From contig NC_090946.1 in assembly GCF_040807025.1 (NCBI RefSeq), forward strand, positions 3,762,001-3,826,000: 64,000 nt of DNA, given 5' to 3'. Both the position numbers and the translations under genes were made by a program. Positions 1 through 12,300 of the stretch are shown here, piece by piece. The notes under the pieces were generated by a model. It was not told the DNA's origin. It worked only from the letters and a program-made list of their open reading frames with translations, and searched no databases. Positions within the stretch are counted from its first letter, which is position 1. Each line of letters opens with the position of its first letter. The stretch is from Struthio camelus (Eukaryota; Chordata; Aves; Struthioniformes; Struthionidae).

Positions 1-293
1 AATTTACATGGTTTAAAAGGCAACTGGCAGAAGAAAAGACAGAGCTCTGCCTGAAGGTTATTAGACCCTGAATCATGACATCCAGGAGCCCTGAGTTTGC
101 CCTTGATCTACAACCCCCAGAGTGCTTGCAGCCAGGAGCATCACATCTGGGCCATCCCCATCCTCATCTAGGGCAGACGAACCTCTTTCACACCAGGGAG
201 CCTCCACGCCCGGATTGCTCCCCCGGCACCCCACAGCAGTGCACAGTTGCCAGACTACACAGTAACACTGCACTGCAGCCGCATGGCCCCTAC

Positions 294-3200
294 CTTCCTC
301 GCCACATCCCGGGAGAAGTAGCTGTAAGGGACGAACTTGAGGATGCACTTGTCACCCGTCTTGTGATTGACGATCTCAATTTCACCTGACTGCAGAAGGG
401 AGGACAAGATTAGACCTGGCCCATGGCCCCTCTCTCCTCCAGTAGTGTGGGGAAACTGAGGCACGGAGCATCGATGCCTCCCCAGGGGCCAGCAGAGACA
501 AGCCCTGGGGCAGTCCTGGCTCCGTGTTGCTCGGGCGTTGTCCTACCTGGTCTATCCAGAGCTTGCCCACAATGATGTTGTGCACGGTGGTTGTGACCTT
601 TTTCCATGTGTAGTGATTGCCGGTGGAGTGGAAGACGCAGTGGATGGTACCTGCGGAGAGGAGGGCTGTGCTGGGAACGGTCCCCTTGAGACTGCCTGTC
701 CCAGTGAAGGGCAAACTGCCACGGGCCAGGATGAGGAGCTGCCTGCTGGTCACGTAGTCGGCTCTCTAAACCCTTCCTTGGGGCTTATCCCATCCTGCAC
801 CTCCCAGTCACTCCCCTTAGCACAGTGTTCTTGGCTACCTGGGGCCAATGAGACCAAGGCTGACCACAAAGGGTGCCCGTGGCCACTTGGGCAGGTTTGG
901 GTCCTCCTCTGCTCAGGGGGACAGCCTGGATCCAGGAGGAGATGAGGCTGGAGAAGGAACTGATGGGCACGGCCAAACACAGGTCTTTCTGATGCTGGAT
1001 TTTGCATGAATTTGTCAGCCACAGCCCCTTAAGCTGGGCCAAACCAGCATGCCAGGAGTGCCTGCATAGCCCTGGGACCACAGACACTTGGTTGGACAAG
1101 CCACAGTCCTGCCCCTGCCATGCTCCCACTTAAGCATGTCTCTAATGTCCCATAGAGACATTCTCCCTCCCTGAAGTGCCTCCCTGTGCGATGTGTGCGC
1201 ATGGAGCCATGGCGCTTACCCAGAGGCATGATGGAGAGGTATTTGCCCCGAAACTTGCTGGTGATTTTAATCTCCTGGCGAAGTGTCCAGCCATGCTTGG
1301 AGTCGACGTGATGGGCAGCCGCTGGTGGGTGGTGACACACCTGGCAGGGAGAGGGGACAAGTTAGCACTGGTGGCGCAGGGTTGGCCAGCAAGCCCAGGG
1401 GAGAGGGGCTGGCGGTACCTGCTCGCAGAGGGAGCGGTAGCCATTCTCCTCCAGGCGGTCCAGCTCAAAGGTCTCCCCCAGGAGTGGGTTGAAGGGCTTG
1501 CTGGTGCGGAAGACAGTGGTGGAATAGGACGAGACAGTAAAGGCGGCCACGTAGCACAGCTGCTCCAGAGAGCTCTCGCACTTGGCTGCCCGGTCGAGCA
1601 GCTCATGGTACTCCAGGTCTTCTGTGAGGCGCTGCAGCATGGACAGCGGCTCGTTGAAGTTCACCTGGGTTAAGAGTGAGAAGTGAGGGAGAGCCCATGG
1701 GGTGCACAGTGCCTGCCAGACCGTCCCACCGGCAGCACCCGCAGCTCACCGGCATGGGGATCTTGGATAGCTCCTTCCCAATGCAGTTTTTCATGATGCT
1801 CCAGAGGTTGAGGCTGTAGTTGGGTTTGTAGGGGATGCGGGTTCTCTTCTCCTTCTTGGTGTCCTCTAGCTGGTGCTTGTACTGGGGAGGCAGGGGCGAG
1901 ACAAGGGCCATCGCAAAGCTGCTGTGATCACTCCCCTCCCGCCCCCGGCCTGCTTCACCACAACAACGGCTACACGGGAACCCAGAAGTCCTTGAGCCCG
2001 GCCCTGCCTCGCAAGCTCAGAGGCAGCAGCCCCCCTGCCAGCCCTGCTGTCCCAGCTCTCACTCAGTCCTGCTTTGAGCCAGGTCAGCTGACAAAGCCAG
2101 CAGAAAGCCACTGTTTCGGGTTGGGAAGGGTGCAGGGCAGGTGGCAGGACTGCTGGGTTGCTCCTTAGCTCCGTGACCCGCCACCTGCTCAGCTCAGGCC
2201 TCTCCAGAGGGAGAGGGTGGCTGGTGGCCACCTGGGGCATCCCGCGGTCTGCAGGACCACTCCGCCCCACGGCCCACCTGGTCGTCCAGGCTGATGTCGC
2301 TGCTGGTGCCACTGATGTTGCTGCCAGTGCGTCTGGGGGGAGGAAAGGAGCAGAGTCAGGGTCTGGCCTGCCCCTGCCCTCCCCACAGGGCTCCGGGCAG
2401 TGCGAGGCTAGGCCAGGCACGGGAGGGCAGCCCTGGGCTGCTGGCCCCAGCACTCACTTGTGACCCATGCTCTCTGGCATGGTGATGATCTCTGGGGCAT
2501 CAAAGAACTCGTTGTCATCATCCTCGTCGCTCATGTCTCCTTTCGCAGGACAGCATGGATCTGGGCAGGGGGAGAAGGATGGGCTCTATGTTTGGGCTCT
2601 CCTTGGCCCAGAGGGGGGACGGACAGCGAGTCCAAGGTCCCCAAGAGGGGCACTGGAGCTGTCTCCCATCACCATCGGCCAGGGAGGGGGCCGGCAGTCA
2701 GTTGTACGCCATCTCTGCCCACCCCAACGCTAAGAGGCAGCAGGCAAGGCTAGTAGGAGTCAGGGTCACAGCAGATGGGGGAGTTTCTTGCATCGTGGGG
2801 AAGCGCTCTGCTGCAGCATGCTGTGGACGCTCAGTTACACAGGAGGGAGATCGGATAAATTCCTCACTCGGGGTTAGTGACATGAAGAAACCAAGTCTGG
2901 CTCAGGAAATGGCCTGGGAAACAGCTGGGGATTATCTAGAGAATATTACTGTTGGCTTTCCATATTCCACTGCCCCCTTAGCATCACCCTGGCATCAGCA
3001 CTGCAGCTGCTTGCATCCCTCTGACTAGCACCCAGCACCCCACACAGGGGCCCCGCAGTACCTTTGACTGAGCCCCCAGTGCCAGGCGCATTAGCAGACA
3101 GGACAGTGGCGCCACGGAAAGCCCTCTCCAGGTGGTTGTGCTGCTTAGCAAGCTGCTCTAGTGTCTCCTCCAGGCGGATGCGCTGGTCCCGCTCATGCTG

Positions 3201-6200
3201 CAGCGACTTCTGCCACTTCTTGCTGTGGGTCTGGGCCAGCACCAGAAAATCCCGGCAGGCCTGAAGGGTCAAGACGCCCAGTCGGTGCACTGTTCACCCC
3301 ACTATCTCCAGCACAGCCTCCTCGCACAGCGCAGGAGAGGCGCTAGATTTATTCCCCCCATGGGGCAGGGTACAGACTCACGTTGATCATGGCGTTGGAA
3401 GTGATACGGAAGAGGGTGGCTCGCTCGTTCACCTGCTTGATCTTCTCGGTGCTCTCGGCTGGCAGCCGGAGGGTCTCCAGCTCACTGAGGGAACGCTGCA
3501 GGGCCGTGCCGTGCTTGGCAATGAGGTCGTTGCAGGTGCTCAGATCCTCCACCTTGCTGGACAGGGTGCGCAGCGTGCTCTGCAGCTCTGTCTTGTCTGT
3601 CTGCGATACCGACTCATCGCCAGAGTCATCTGCCAGCAGGGAGGGTCATTAGTATGGTGCCGCTCGGCTGCAGAGATGCCAGGCCAGCCCCATTGCCTGT
3701 CAAGCTCCGCAGCGTGGCAGGACCGCGCCGGTGTCTGTCAGAGCGCGCAGCCTAGAGCTCCTTAGCTCCAGCCTCACACTGAAACCACCTACGAACCCCC
3801 CAGCTCTCATGTGCTCAGGAGCGACTGTGCAACGAGGTAGGTGTGCCCACCAGGGCAGGGCACAAGACCTCTCTCCTTCCTGTGGAGGAGGAGGAAGAAG
3901 GGATAGCTGTGCGCAGGGAACAACAAGACTGCCTCCTCTTGGAGGGCCATGCCAGCCTCAGACCACAGGGCTGCTGGGATGCAGTGCAGCGCAGCACGCT
4001 GCTGGCAGGAGCGGCACCCACGGGGTAGCATACCACTGCAACCACCACGGCGTCCTAGACTGAGGGGCCACGGCCACAGAGCAAGGCGGGAAAACGCCAG
4101 GGAGAGGCAGGTCAGAGCAGGTGGCTGAATTTCTGGGCACATGAGAAATTACGTTAACAAGGAAGCCAGTGCCAGGCAGTGCCAGGCTGCTGGCAGCTCT
4201 CCAGGCCAGAGCCAGGCAGCAGGGGAGCCGGCTCCGAGCTGGCAGGACAGCACTGCTGAGCTTGCGCTTGGCCGAGCTCACCCGCAAGAGCAGAACGAGA
4301 AAACTGGAAACCCCCCAGGGCTGTCAGTGCTGTCTAGGAGTCCTGGCTTCTCCGAGTGCCCATTCAGAGCAGGGCCCCGTGGCCCAGAGAGCAAAGCACG
4401 AGCCGAGAGCACAAGAGTACCCTGGTGGCTCAGCTAACCTGCCCGCTCGGTGTCTCAGTTTCCCCACAGCACGGACAGGGCTGTACCTTCCAAACCCTGC
4501 TTTGGGAGCAACCGCCCAGCAGCCCAGGTCTGAGATGCCCCTGCACAGCGTGCAGTGACTCCATCTCTGCAAAACAGCCCAGCAGGATCCCTGAGCAGAC
4601 ACAGGAGATGAATGGGGGAGGGGGAGACCCAAAACAAACAAATGAACCGAAAAACCAGGCTGCATTTCTGGCTGGCAGCAAACAAGGTGGCTTGGGAAAC
4701 ATAATGTGATACGTAATGGGCTCACGTTCTGCAGAGGGAAAAAACTGCCCCAAAAGCTCTGGGAGCAGGGCCCGCACAGGCATAGCAAGAGATGGGTACA
4801 TGCGGCAAGGAGCTGGCAAGCTCTGGGGGCTGTGGCAGCGCCAGGAAGGACGCGCGGTGGCTCTCAAGAGGGTTGTGAAGCCCTGGCAGAGGCGTCCAAG
4901 TCCTCGCAGCGCGCAGGCCATACCTGACTCTTCCAGCATCTTGACAGCTTTGGCCTTGGCCAGCTCTAGGGCAGTGACCCAGCGTTGCCGCTCCACCTCC
5001 GAGCTGGCCTTAAGATGGTAGGTCTGGGCACCGCCATTGGAGATGATGAAGTTGCAGGAGTCCTCCACGGTGATGTTGGCCGTGGCCAGGTTGATGGTGC
5101 CGCGGCAAGTGTGCCGCATCTCTGCTTTGGACCTGCGAGGGGAGGCAGACCAGGGGCACAGTGAGCAGGACGGGCAGTGCCAGGGGGCACTGCAGGGGGC
5201 ACAGGACCCCCTGCAGCCCTGCCATGGGAGTGGATGCAGCTGGGAAAAGCGGAGCTGGCTGCGAGGGCTGGGATCACACACAAGCCCAGCGACCCGCTGC
5301 CCCTGTGGCCAAGGCCCCAGGAAGTGCCCAGCTCTCCTCGGTACCAGGGGAACGAGACAAGCCAGAGACGGGGGCCAACCTTCGCGCACAGCAGTGACAA
5401 GGACTGGAGAGGGACAGCCCCTCGCTGCCCTGGGCAGGCTGTCCTGGTCTCTCCCCTCTCTGGGCCGGGGCTGAGCTGTTCGGAGGCCATGGAAAGGGAG
5501 CCCAGCATTCCCCAGTCCGCAGGCAAGGCTATTAATAGGGTGACGGCTCCAAATTGGGCAATTTTGCCAAGCTGGCCGGGCGGCCGCACACCCAGTGGTG
5601 GGGGATTTTGTGTGCTAACGCTGCAACGGGGCCCGGACCGGCAGCACCACTTTGGGAAAAGACACCGGGAAGGGGTGTGCGGCTCCCAGCGGGGCTCCCC
5701 ACTCCCAAAGCAAACACAAAGTGACAGCTCAAAAGTCCCCGAGCAGCCACGTCACTTGGCTATAAACGTGCCTTCACGGAGCAGAGATAGCGAGCACTTG
5801 TCCCCTCACTGCTGTGCTCAGCCCCAGTCCCACGCTCCCCGCAGAGCGCGGCTGCACATCTCCCTGCAGCCCAGGAAGAGGGCGAAGTTCCTGGCACAGT
5901 GTGAGGCTGTACCAGGCTGGCACATCTCCCGCTACCACCTTCCACGTCACTGTGCCCCGCCGGGCTGAAGGTGCCACCAGCCCCAGGGAACCGTGCCGAT
6001 GCAGGGGACACCCGCGCAGCTGTGCCTGGCCAAGGGGCCACCACAGCCAGCGCCTCCCCCAGCCCGCGGCTCTCTGAGGACCTGTAACTCGAGCCAGCGG
6101 CTCCGGCTGCCCCATGAATAATGGAGGGCTGGAGGCGGACAGGGCAGGACCTCCGAATGGCTCAGGCCCTGCCCTCAGGGTGCCCACACCAGAGAGTGCC

Positions 6201-7727
6201 CCAAACCCGCTGCCAGGAGGTGAACGGCCTTGGCGCTGCTAGCTAGTAACCGACAGGGGCTTTCTCTCACACGGTGTTGCTCTGCTGCGGGGTTGCTCAG
6301 TCCGCCTGAAGGCCACGCGCTGGGCCCTGCCTCGAACCCCTGCTGGTCCCAAAGGCGCAGGGGACTCGCACCGCACAGGCAGTGAGGGCAGGTGTCCCCG
6401 CACCGGCCCCGCTGGCGCCCACAAGCGGGCTGGGGAAAACGAGGCACGGCACGTTCAAACTCATCTGCTCCCAGACACGCTACCAGGCCGGTGGTCCTGG
6501 CAGGTGCTCCCAAGATAGCTCGGGACCCCCTCTCACACAGCCCCTCTCCTCGCAACCAGCAGCCTCCAGGATGGCTGCCCACCTCTCCCTCCGTTCAGGC
6601 TGCCCCGACACCATCCCGGTTCAGCCGCCTAGGCGAGGACAGGCAGCAGAGCCTGGCAGGGACAGGACGTGGCAGCCCTTGTCCACCTTCTCCAGGTGGG
6701 GCCGCGAGGCCTGCGCGACGCCAGCTGCGCCCTGCCAGCCGACGGGTCCCGCGGGAGCACGGCCACGGGACAGCACAGCTTGGCCAAGGTCACCAGGGAG
6801 CCCCGCAAACTGCCCTCCAGCCAGACCGGGGACACTAAGACGGGAGGGGAGGAGGAGACCACCAGAACCTAACGGCAGGTGGGGATGGGGGACACGGGGT
6901 CTAGTGGGGTGAGGGCAGGGGTGAAAGGATGACACCGGGGCCTAACAGGGGGGAGGGGGGAAAGACACCGGGGCCAGCGGGGGTTGGTGGTAGCGTGGGA
7001 GGGGGGGTGAAACCAGGAGCTACTAGATGGCCAGGAGGGGAAGGAGGGAACAGGGCAGGGGGAGGAGGACAGTGGGACCCAGTGGGGGTTGGGGGGGGGG
7101 GAAGGACACCAGGGCTAACAGGGATGGGGGGGGGCACACTGGGGGCCAACGGGGGGAGGACACAAGGGGGGCCAACGGGGGGTTGGGGGAGACACCAGGA
7201 GATGGGGGGGGGGAGGACACACCAGGGGCCAACGGGGGATTGGGGGGGACACCAGGGGATGGGGGGGGGCACCGGGGGCCGACGGGGATGGGAGGAGGAC
7301 ACCGGGGGCCGACGGGGGGGGGGGGAAGGACACACCGGGGGCCGACGGCGCTCGGGGGGCCCAGCCCGCCGCGGGAGGAGGGCCGGGGCGGGGCCTACCG
7401 GTAGTAGCTGAGGAGCCCGTTGCTGAGGACGAACCAGCGGCGCTGGTAGCCCTTGATGTAATTGGTCCACTTGAAGAGCCATCCCTCCCGCGCCGACCCG
7501 GAAGCAGAGCCGCCCGCCCCGGAAGCGGAGCCCGCTCCGGGAGCCGCCGTCACCCCGCCCGGGCCCGCCCCGCTGGCGGCGGCGCCGGCCGGCGAAGGCA
7601 GCGCGGGGGCGGCGCCCGGCCCGGGGCCTCCCGCCGCCGCCGCCGCCGCCGGCAGCGCCATGGGGCCGGGCAGCGCCGCCGCCGCCGCCGCGCCGGGGCC
7701 CGGGGCCGCCGCGCGCAGCTCCGCCAT
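294..7727 (-). CDS. OSBP: Oxysterol-binding protein 1, 3' exons beyond window
   Basis: Lipid-transfer protein that exchanges sterol for PI4P at ER-Golgi contacts. Coding exons in gene order: 7727-7399, 5132-4924, 3629-3382, 3260-3062, 2539-2458, 2332-2278, 1881-1750, 1664-1419, 1340-1220, 650-547, 389-294. All have GT-AG borders and the phases sum to 607 open codons. An Ala/Gly/Pro-rich N-terminus leads into a PH domain starting [19 protein letters not shown]; a coiled-coil-like stretch follows; the FFAT motif that binds VAP reads EFFDAPE in the exon at 2458-2539. The sterol-binding domain starts near [11 protein letters not shown] and its fingerprint is split across two exons, reading EQ-VCHHPP where the family has EQVSHHPP. 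Human OSBP is about 807 aa, so roughly 200 C-terminal residues lie off the left edge. The start is the first ATG before the Ala-rich run. The paralogue OSBP2 is less likely given the neighbours and the AAAHH motif. Confidence 0.96.
6880..7345. repeat. G-rich minisatellite in OSBP intron 1
   Basis: Imperfect tandem repeats built on GGGGGACACCGGGGGCCAAC with many G runs on the plus strand. They lie in OSBP intron 1, about 50 bp beyond the exon 1 donor, so the OSBP sense strand is C-rich here. Units vary in length because of G-run slippage. The long open frames across it are by-products of the repeat and are not coding. Confidence 0.85.
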
Positions 7728-8140
7728 CGCCCGAGGAGCCGCCGGAGCCCAGCGCCTCCGCCCGCCCCTCCGCGCGCGCTGCTCCGTCACCAGCCCCGCC
7801 CCCTGCCGCACCCCATTGGACCGCCGCCGGCCGCCCCGCCCCGCCCCGCCCGCTCTATTGGCTCGCCCGGCCGCGCTGGGCGGTGCCCGCACGCCTATTG
7901 GCCTGCGGCTCTAGGGCTGCGCCCTCCTTCCCCCTCCTCAGCAGCCCTCCCGCCCGTCTGTCACCTGGGCGGGCCAATCACAGAGGCCTCCTTGCGGGGG
8001 GGGAAGGGGGAACCGTGACGTCACCGAGGAGCGGGGAGGGGTACTGGCCGAGCGGAGGGGGTGACTCATCCCGCCGCGGATTGGGCGTGCCGCCGCCGGG
8101 GGCGGGCCTTAGGGCGGCGCGGGCTGCGATTGGCCGAGGA
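7728..8140 (-). promoter_or_regulatory. OSBP CpG-island promoter with CCAAT array
   Basis: GC-rich, CpG-dense DNA between the OSBP start codon and the PATL1 3' end. Read on the OSBP strand, CCAAT boxes (ATTGG on plus) occur at 7815-7819, 7857-7861, 7897-7901, 8080-8084 and 8129-8133, with one in the opposite sense at 7974-7978. A full palindromic CRE, TGACGTCA, sits at 8016-8023 and an AP-1-type TGACTCA at 8062-8068. The first three CCAAT boxes are spaced 42 and 40 bp apart. No TATA box is evident, which fits a housekeeping promoter with NF-Y-type control. Factor binding is inferred from motifs only. Confidence 0.7.
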
Positions 8141-8284
8141 GGCGGCCGACCTGGCAGCGGGGCAGCGCCTGCCCGGGGCGGGGGAGCGACCTCCGACCTT
8201 TGACCCCGGGCGGCGGCCGCGGCGGGCCGGGCCGGGTCCTCCCGCCCCCGGCGGCTGCGGCGAAGGACACGCCACGCTCCCAGA

Positions 8285-9367
8285 AGTATACAATTCATCT
8301 TTATTTACAATACCCTATAAAAATGTAAATTTTAGAAACTTTATTCTCATTAACCAGAACCAAAAACAGGGAAGGAAAAAAAAGCACAAAGAAAAAAATA
8401 TATATAATAAAGGAACTTTCCACTTGATCAGGCGGGGGGGGGGGGGGCCTGGAGGGGGCTGGGAGGGTGGTAGGCAGCCGGGGGGGAGGGAGCCGGTTAA
8501 TACCAGGGAGGAGTTACAGGTCGTAAAATACCTACATGTGCAAATCTCTTTGTCTTTCTTTTTTTTTAAAAGCAAAGTAAAATTAAAACCCCACCACCTT
8601 CCCGAGGAGCAGAACAGCAGGATCCAACCGCAGAGGAGACGGAGGTGGTCAACAGGGCCGGCCGCCCCGGCGCCGCGAGGACGCCAGGGACCCGGCCGAG
8701 CCTAGCCCGGCCCTGGAGCTGCTGGGACTGAACCTAGGTGCAGGTGAGCAAAGGGCGAATGAACAAACGGGCTCTCGGGAAGACAAGGCAAGTGTGCAAA
8801 AGAGGTGTGTTCACGGGCCTGTTCAGCACGCTGGAGGGGGCGGGGAGCCACCGGGTGCAGTGTGGGAGGGACTGCGATGGGGACCAGGTCTCAGTGCTCA
8901 GGTGAGGGCTGGGAGAGGGTCTCACACCTTCCCCCGGGGCCGGGGAGAGAGGGGGGAGCGCCATGCCCACCCCCAGACACAGGGAACGCAGGCATCGCGC
9001 AGTCCCACAACCCCCCTCCTTCCCGGGACCGAGGGCTGCCCACATCCCTCAGTAGTGTGTGCGTGTCTACATGGGGAGAAACAGCAGCCGTCGTGAGGAC
9101 ACAGGGAGGGCACCAGGGGGGTGAGAGGCAGCAAGGACACGCAGCACTTGGCAACCTAGCGGCGAGGGAGGAGAGGGCAGGGGAGGGAGGGCAGGGGGAG
9201 AGACCAAACACACACCCAGCCAGGTTCACAGAGCGAGACATGTCTCCTGCACCAGGTGTCCCAGGGAAACACGTCTTGTGAGGCTCCACTTTGCGGGGAA
9301 TCGCCTGCCCTCCATCCACTGAAACGCTCTGGTGCCAACGGCAGTGGCGAGGGGCCGCAGAGACCTC
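8285..9367 (-). other. PATL1: PATL1 3' untranslated region
   Basis: Follows the PATL1 stop codon at 9370-9368 and runs to a minus-strand AATAAA at 8305-8300. It contains a 14-base C run on the mRNA strand (8447-8434). It ends about 150 bp from the most distal CCAAT box of the OSBP promoter, so the two same-strand genes are packed tightly. Confidence 0.8.
8300..8305 (-). terminator. PATL1 poly(A) signal AATAAA
   Basis: Canonical hexamer on the minus strand (TTTATT on plus), about 1.06 kb after the PATL1 stop codon. Confidence 0.8.
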
Positions 9368-12300
9368 CTACCGGATCCCGTGCACTAAGCTGGTACCAGG
9401 GAACAATGACGAAGGGGGTCAGACAGCAGCCACGCGAGCTTTCTCCCCTTCTGCAACGGTGCCTTGCTCACGCGTGAGCAGAGGGGCAGGAAGGGTCAGC
9501 GGGAGCCCAGGCTAACACTTACTGCAATTTTGTCTCCAGCAAGTTCAGCTTCTGCTGGTCAACGTAGCGAGAGAAGAGGGAGATCAGGTTCGAGGGGGTG
9601 GACACTGGCTTCGCCAAGGCCACCTGGGGGATCCGCAGCAGCTCCCGGGTTGCCATGAGCATCAGCTCCGTCCTGCCAGAGAGGGGCACAGGGAGAAGGG
9701 ACAAGTGAGAGACGTTACCACTCCGGGAGCTAGGTGGCCTGGATGCTTCCCAGTTCCCTGCTGGGGACAGGGGCACCCCGGGTAAACGTGCCTAGCAGTG
9801 TTTTGGCACTGGAACCAAGCAGGAGATGGTGGCACAGAGATACCGTGCTGTATCCCCAGCGGCATCGCTGCCTCCCTCCCCTGCACCCTGCTCCTTGTGT
9901 TGGCTAGGCAGTGCGATGCCCAAGGCACAGCAAGCGGGCGGGCACTCACCACTGGTTGTCCTGCATTAGCTCCGTGTTCGCATCCGAGCTCTGCAGTTCC
10001 TCCCCACGGCTCAGGACCAAGTACAGCAGGGACAGGCCGAACTGGCAGGGGGAGAGAGGCTCGTGAAGGAAGGACACTGGGAGCAGGCTGGGCTTTACGA
10101 TTGCCAGCATGGAAACGTCTTGCTGGTGCCGACAGAGGTGCACGTCCCCCTCGTGCGACTAACTCTCACTTCCCCTTTGCCACGGCTGCTCCCGGCTTCC
10201 CTAGGCCTAGCGAGAGCGGCCAAAGCTCTAGCAGCACGCAGGGAACGCTCCTGGCCAGACCCCAGACTCTTCCCACAGCTTCTCCAAGGTCAGATCATCC
10301 TTCCTCCTTCCCTCAAGGATGAACCACTCCCTCACTTGCAAGCTAGGATGAGGTTTGTCCAGGATGTGGAGCAAAGGAGGAAAATGTCGAAGCATGGACC
10401 TACAGGAGTGACCTGGGCTGGCTTAGCTCAGGGACAACCTACCCAAGCCTCCCAACCTAGACAGCCTTCCTTCTCTCACAAGTCCCCAGCACCACAGTCA
10501 AACAGCTCCTGCTCCTCTGAAACACATGTAGCAGCCCAAGCTCAGAGCACAGACACTCCAGGCTGCCTGTTCACTCCCCTAGCTGGCTCACTGTCGCATA
10601 TGCTGACTGTCTGGGTTTTTGGAAGTGTTGGCCTTACAGAGGTCCTGGACTTGGACTGTATTTACACCCAGCAGAGAAGAGAATGACAAACAGGGTAAAC
10701 AAGCCATTGCTGGCATTTCAGGGGCTTTGTCGCACCTCACAAAGAAATCCCCGCAGCAGGGGATGGGCATGACAGGAAGAGCTTTTGTACTATCGGTCCT
10801 CTGTCCGAGCATTTTTAAGGTGCCTCTGGGAATAACCTCCATCTCCTAATCCTCCTGGCACTTCCCACAAGCACACGCAGGAAGATCCTTGGCTCCCTTT
10901 ACAGCCCCTGGGGAGGAGGCCGGTTCACAGGCCTGAGTCACCTCACTTATTTTAGACGTCCATTGTGAGAAGTGACATGGAGCGATGGGCTGCACCCTGG
11001 AAGTGCCCATCCCTGCCCAGCCTGTAAAGGGAGCCTAGCTTGGAGGGACACATTTGCATTTCCCAGCTCCTGCAGCAGAGAAAAACAGATGTCCAGCTCT
11101 GGGAGCACCTCTGGGCAGGCCTGTACTGGTATTTTAGGGAAGCAGTCTGCAACCCAGCGGGATAAAAAAGGGACCTGGCTGTCAGACTGCAGAGGAGACC
11201 CAGGCCACTCAGACAGCTGATTATTGTGAAAGACGTTCTCATTAATCACCAAGGGAAGGGAAGGGAGCCAGGAGGCTCTCTTACAGCAGGGCAGGCAGCC
11301 TGTGGCTCCTGAGCTGTCCCAGCACGGCTTCTACACAATGGCTGCATCCCCTTATCCACCATCGAGCACCAGAAGCTGCTGGGAAACTGGATTTCCCAAC
11401 TACGGGAAGAGGGACTGCCCAGGCTGACATCCTGGGTGCCATTGCCACGAGACAGCTGGACACCCCATCCAGCCCACCCTGGCACGGTCCTGGCTCTGAC
11501 ATGCTTGCCAACAGGCGAGCTGTTCAGGCAGCTGGAGACAAGTCAGGACCTCGCTGTGGCTGCAGCAGGAGGGAAGAGACAGGTACAAACTGCCTCTCAG
11601 ACAAGTGCTCCCTGGCCAAGGGAGCACAGAAGCGTGAGGGAGAGGGGCACACCTTGTTTTGGAGCACAGCAGTGAGGTGCAGGTTGGTGGGTGCTGGCGC
11701 AGTCGCGCTCTGAGGTAGGTTCGTTAGCTGCTGCACAAGGCTGGTGACCGTCCCCAAGGGAAGGTGATAGAGAACATGAGAGAAGGGCCTCAGCAGGCAG
11801 GGCAGCACCTAAGGAGAGAAGAGCAAGAACCACGTCTTGACTTGTGGCTACAAAAGGCAGGACAAGGGGAGCCAGCCTTTCCTGGGCATCCCAGCCTTGT
11901 GGGTACTGTTCCTGAGACGGGATTTAACAGCTCGGGATGCAAGTACTCCACCCCCGTGGCTACACTGACCCCCAGCCTTTGCACTGCACCTCCTTGCCAG
12001 CCAGCATGGGCTTGCAGTTGCTGCTTTCAGCTAGGTTTCCTCATACCTGGCTGGCTGCCCCAGGACCTCACAGCCCAGCAGACAAGAACGCGGCCTCTGC
12101 AGAAGGGCATCACTGCCTCTGCCTTGAGTGCCCCTCACATTCAGGGTGAGGCTGAACTCTTTTTAGTGGCCTTTCCTGCTGGGCATCCCTAGAGCAGCAT
12201 AGGCCAAAGGGGAAACTCTCCACTTTAAATTTAGGCTTTTTCCTTTTTAAATGATCCCCTTTGTGAAAGCAAGCTGGGATTTATTTCACAGATGCCTTAA

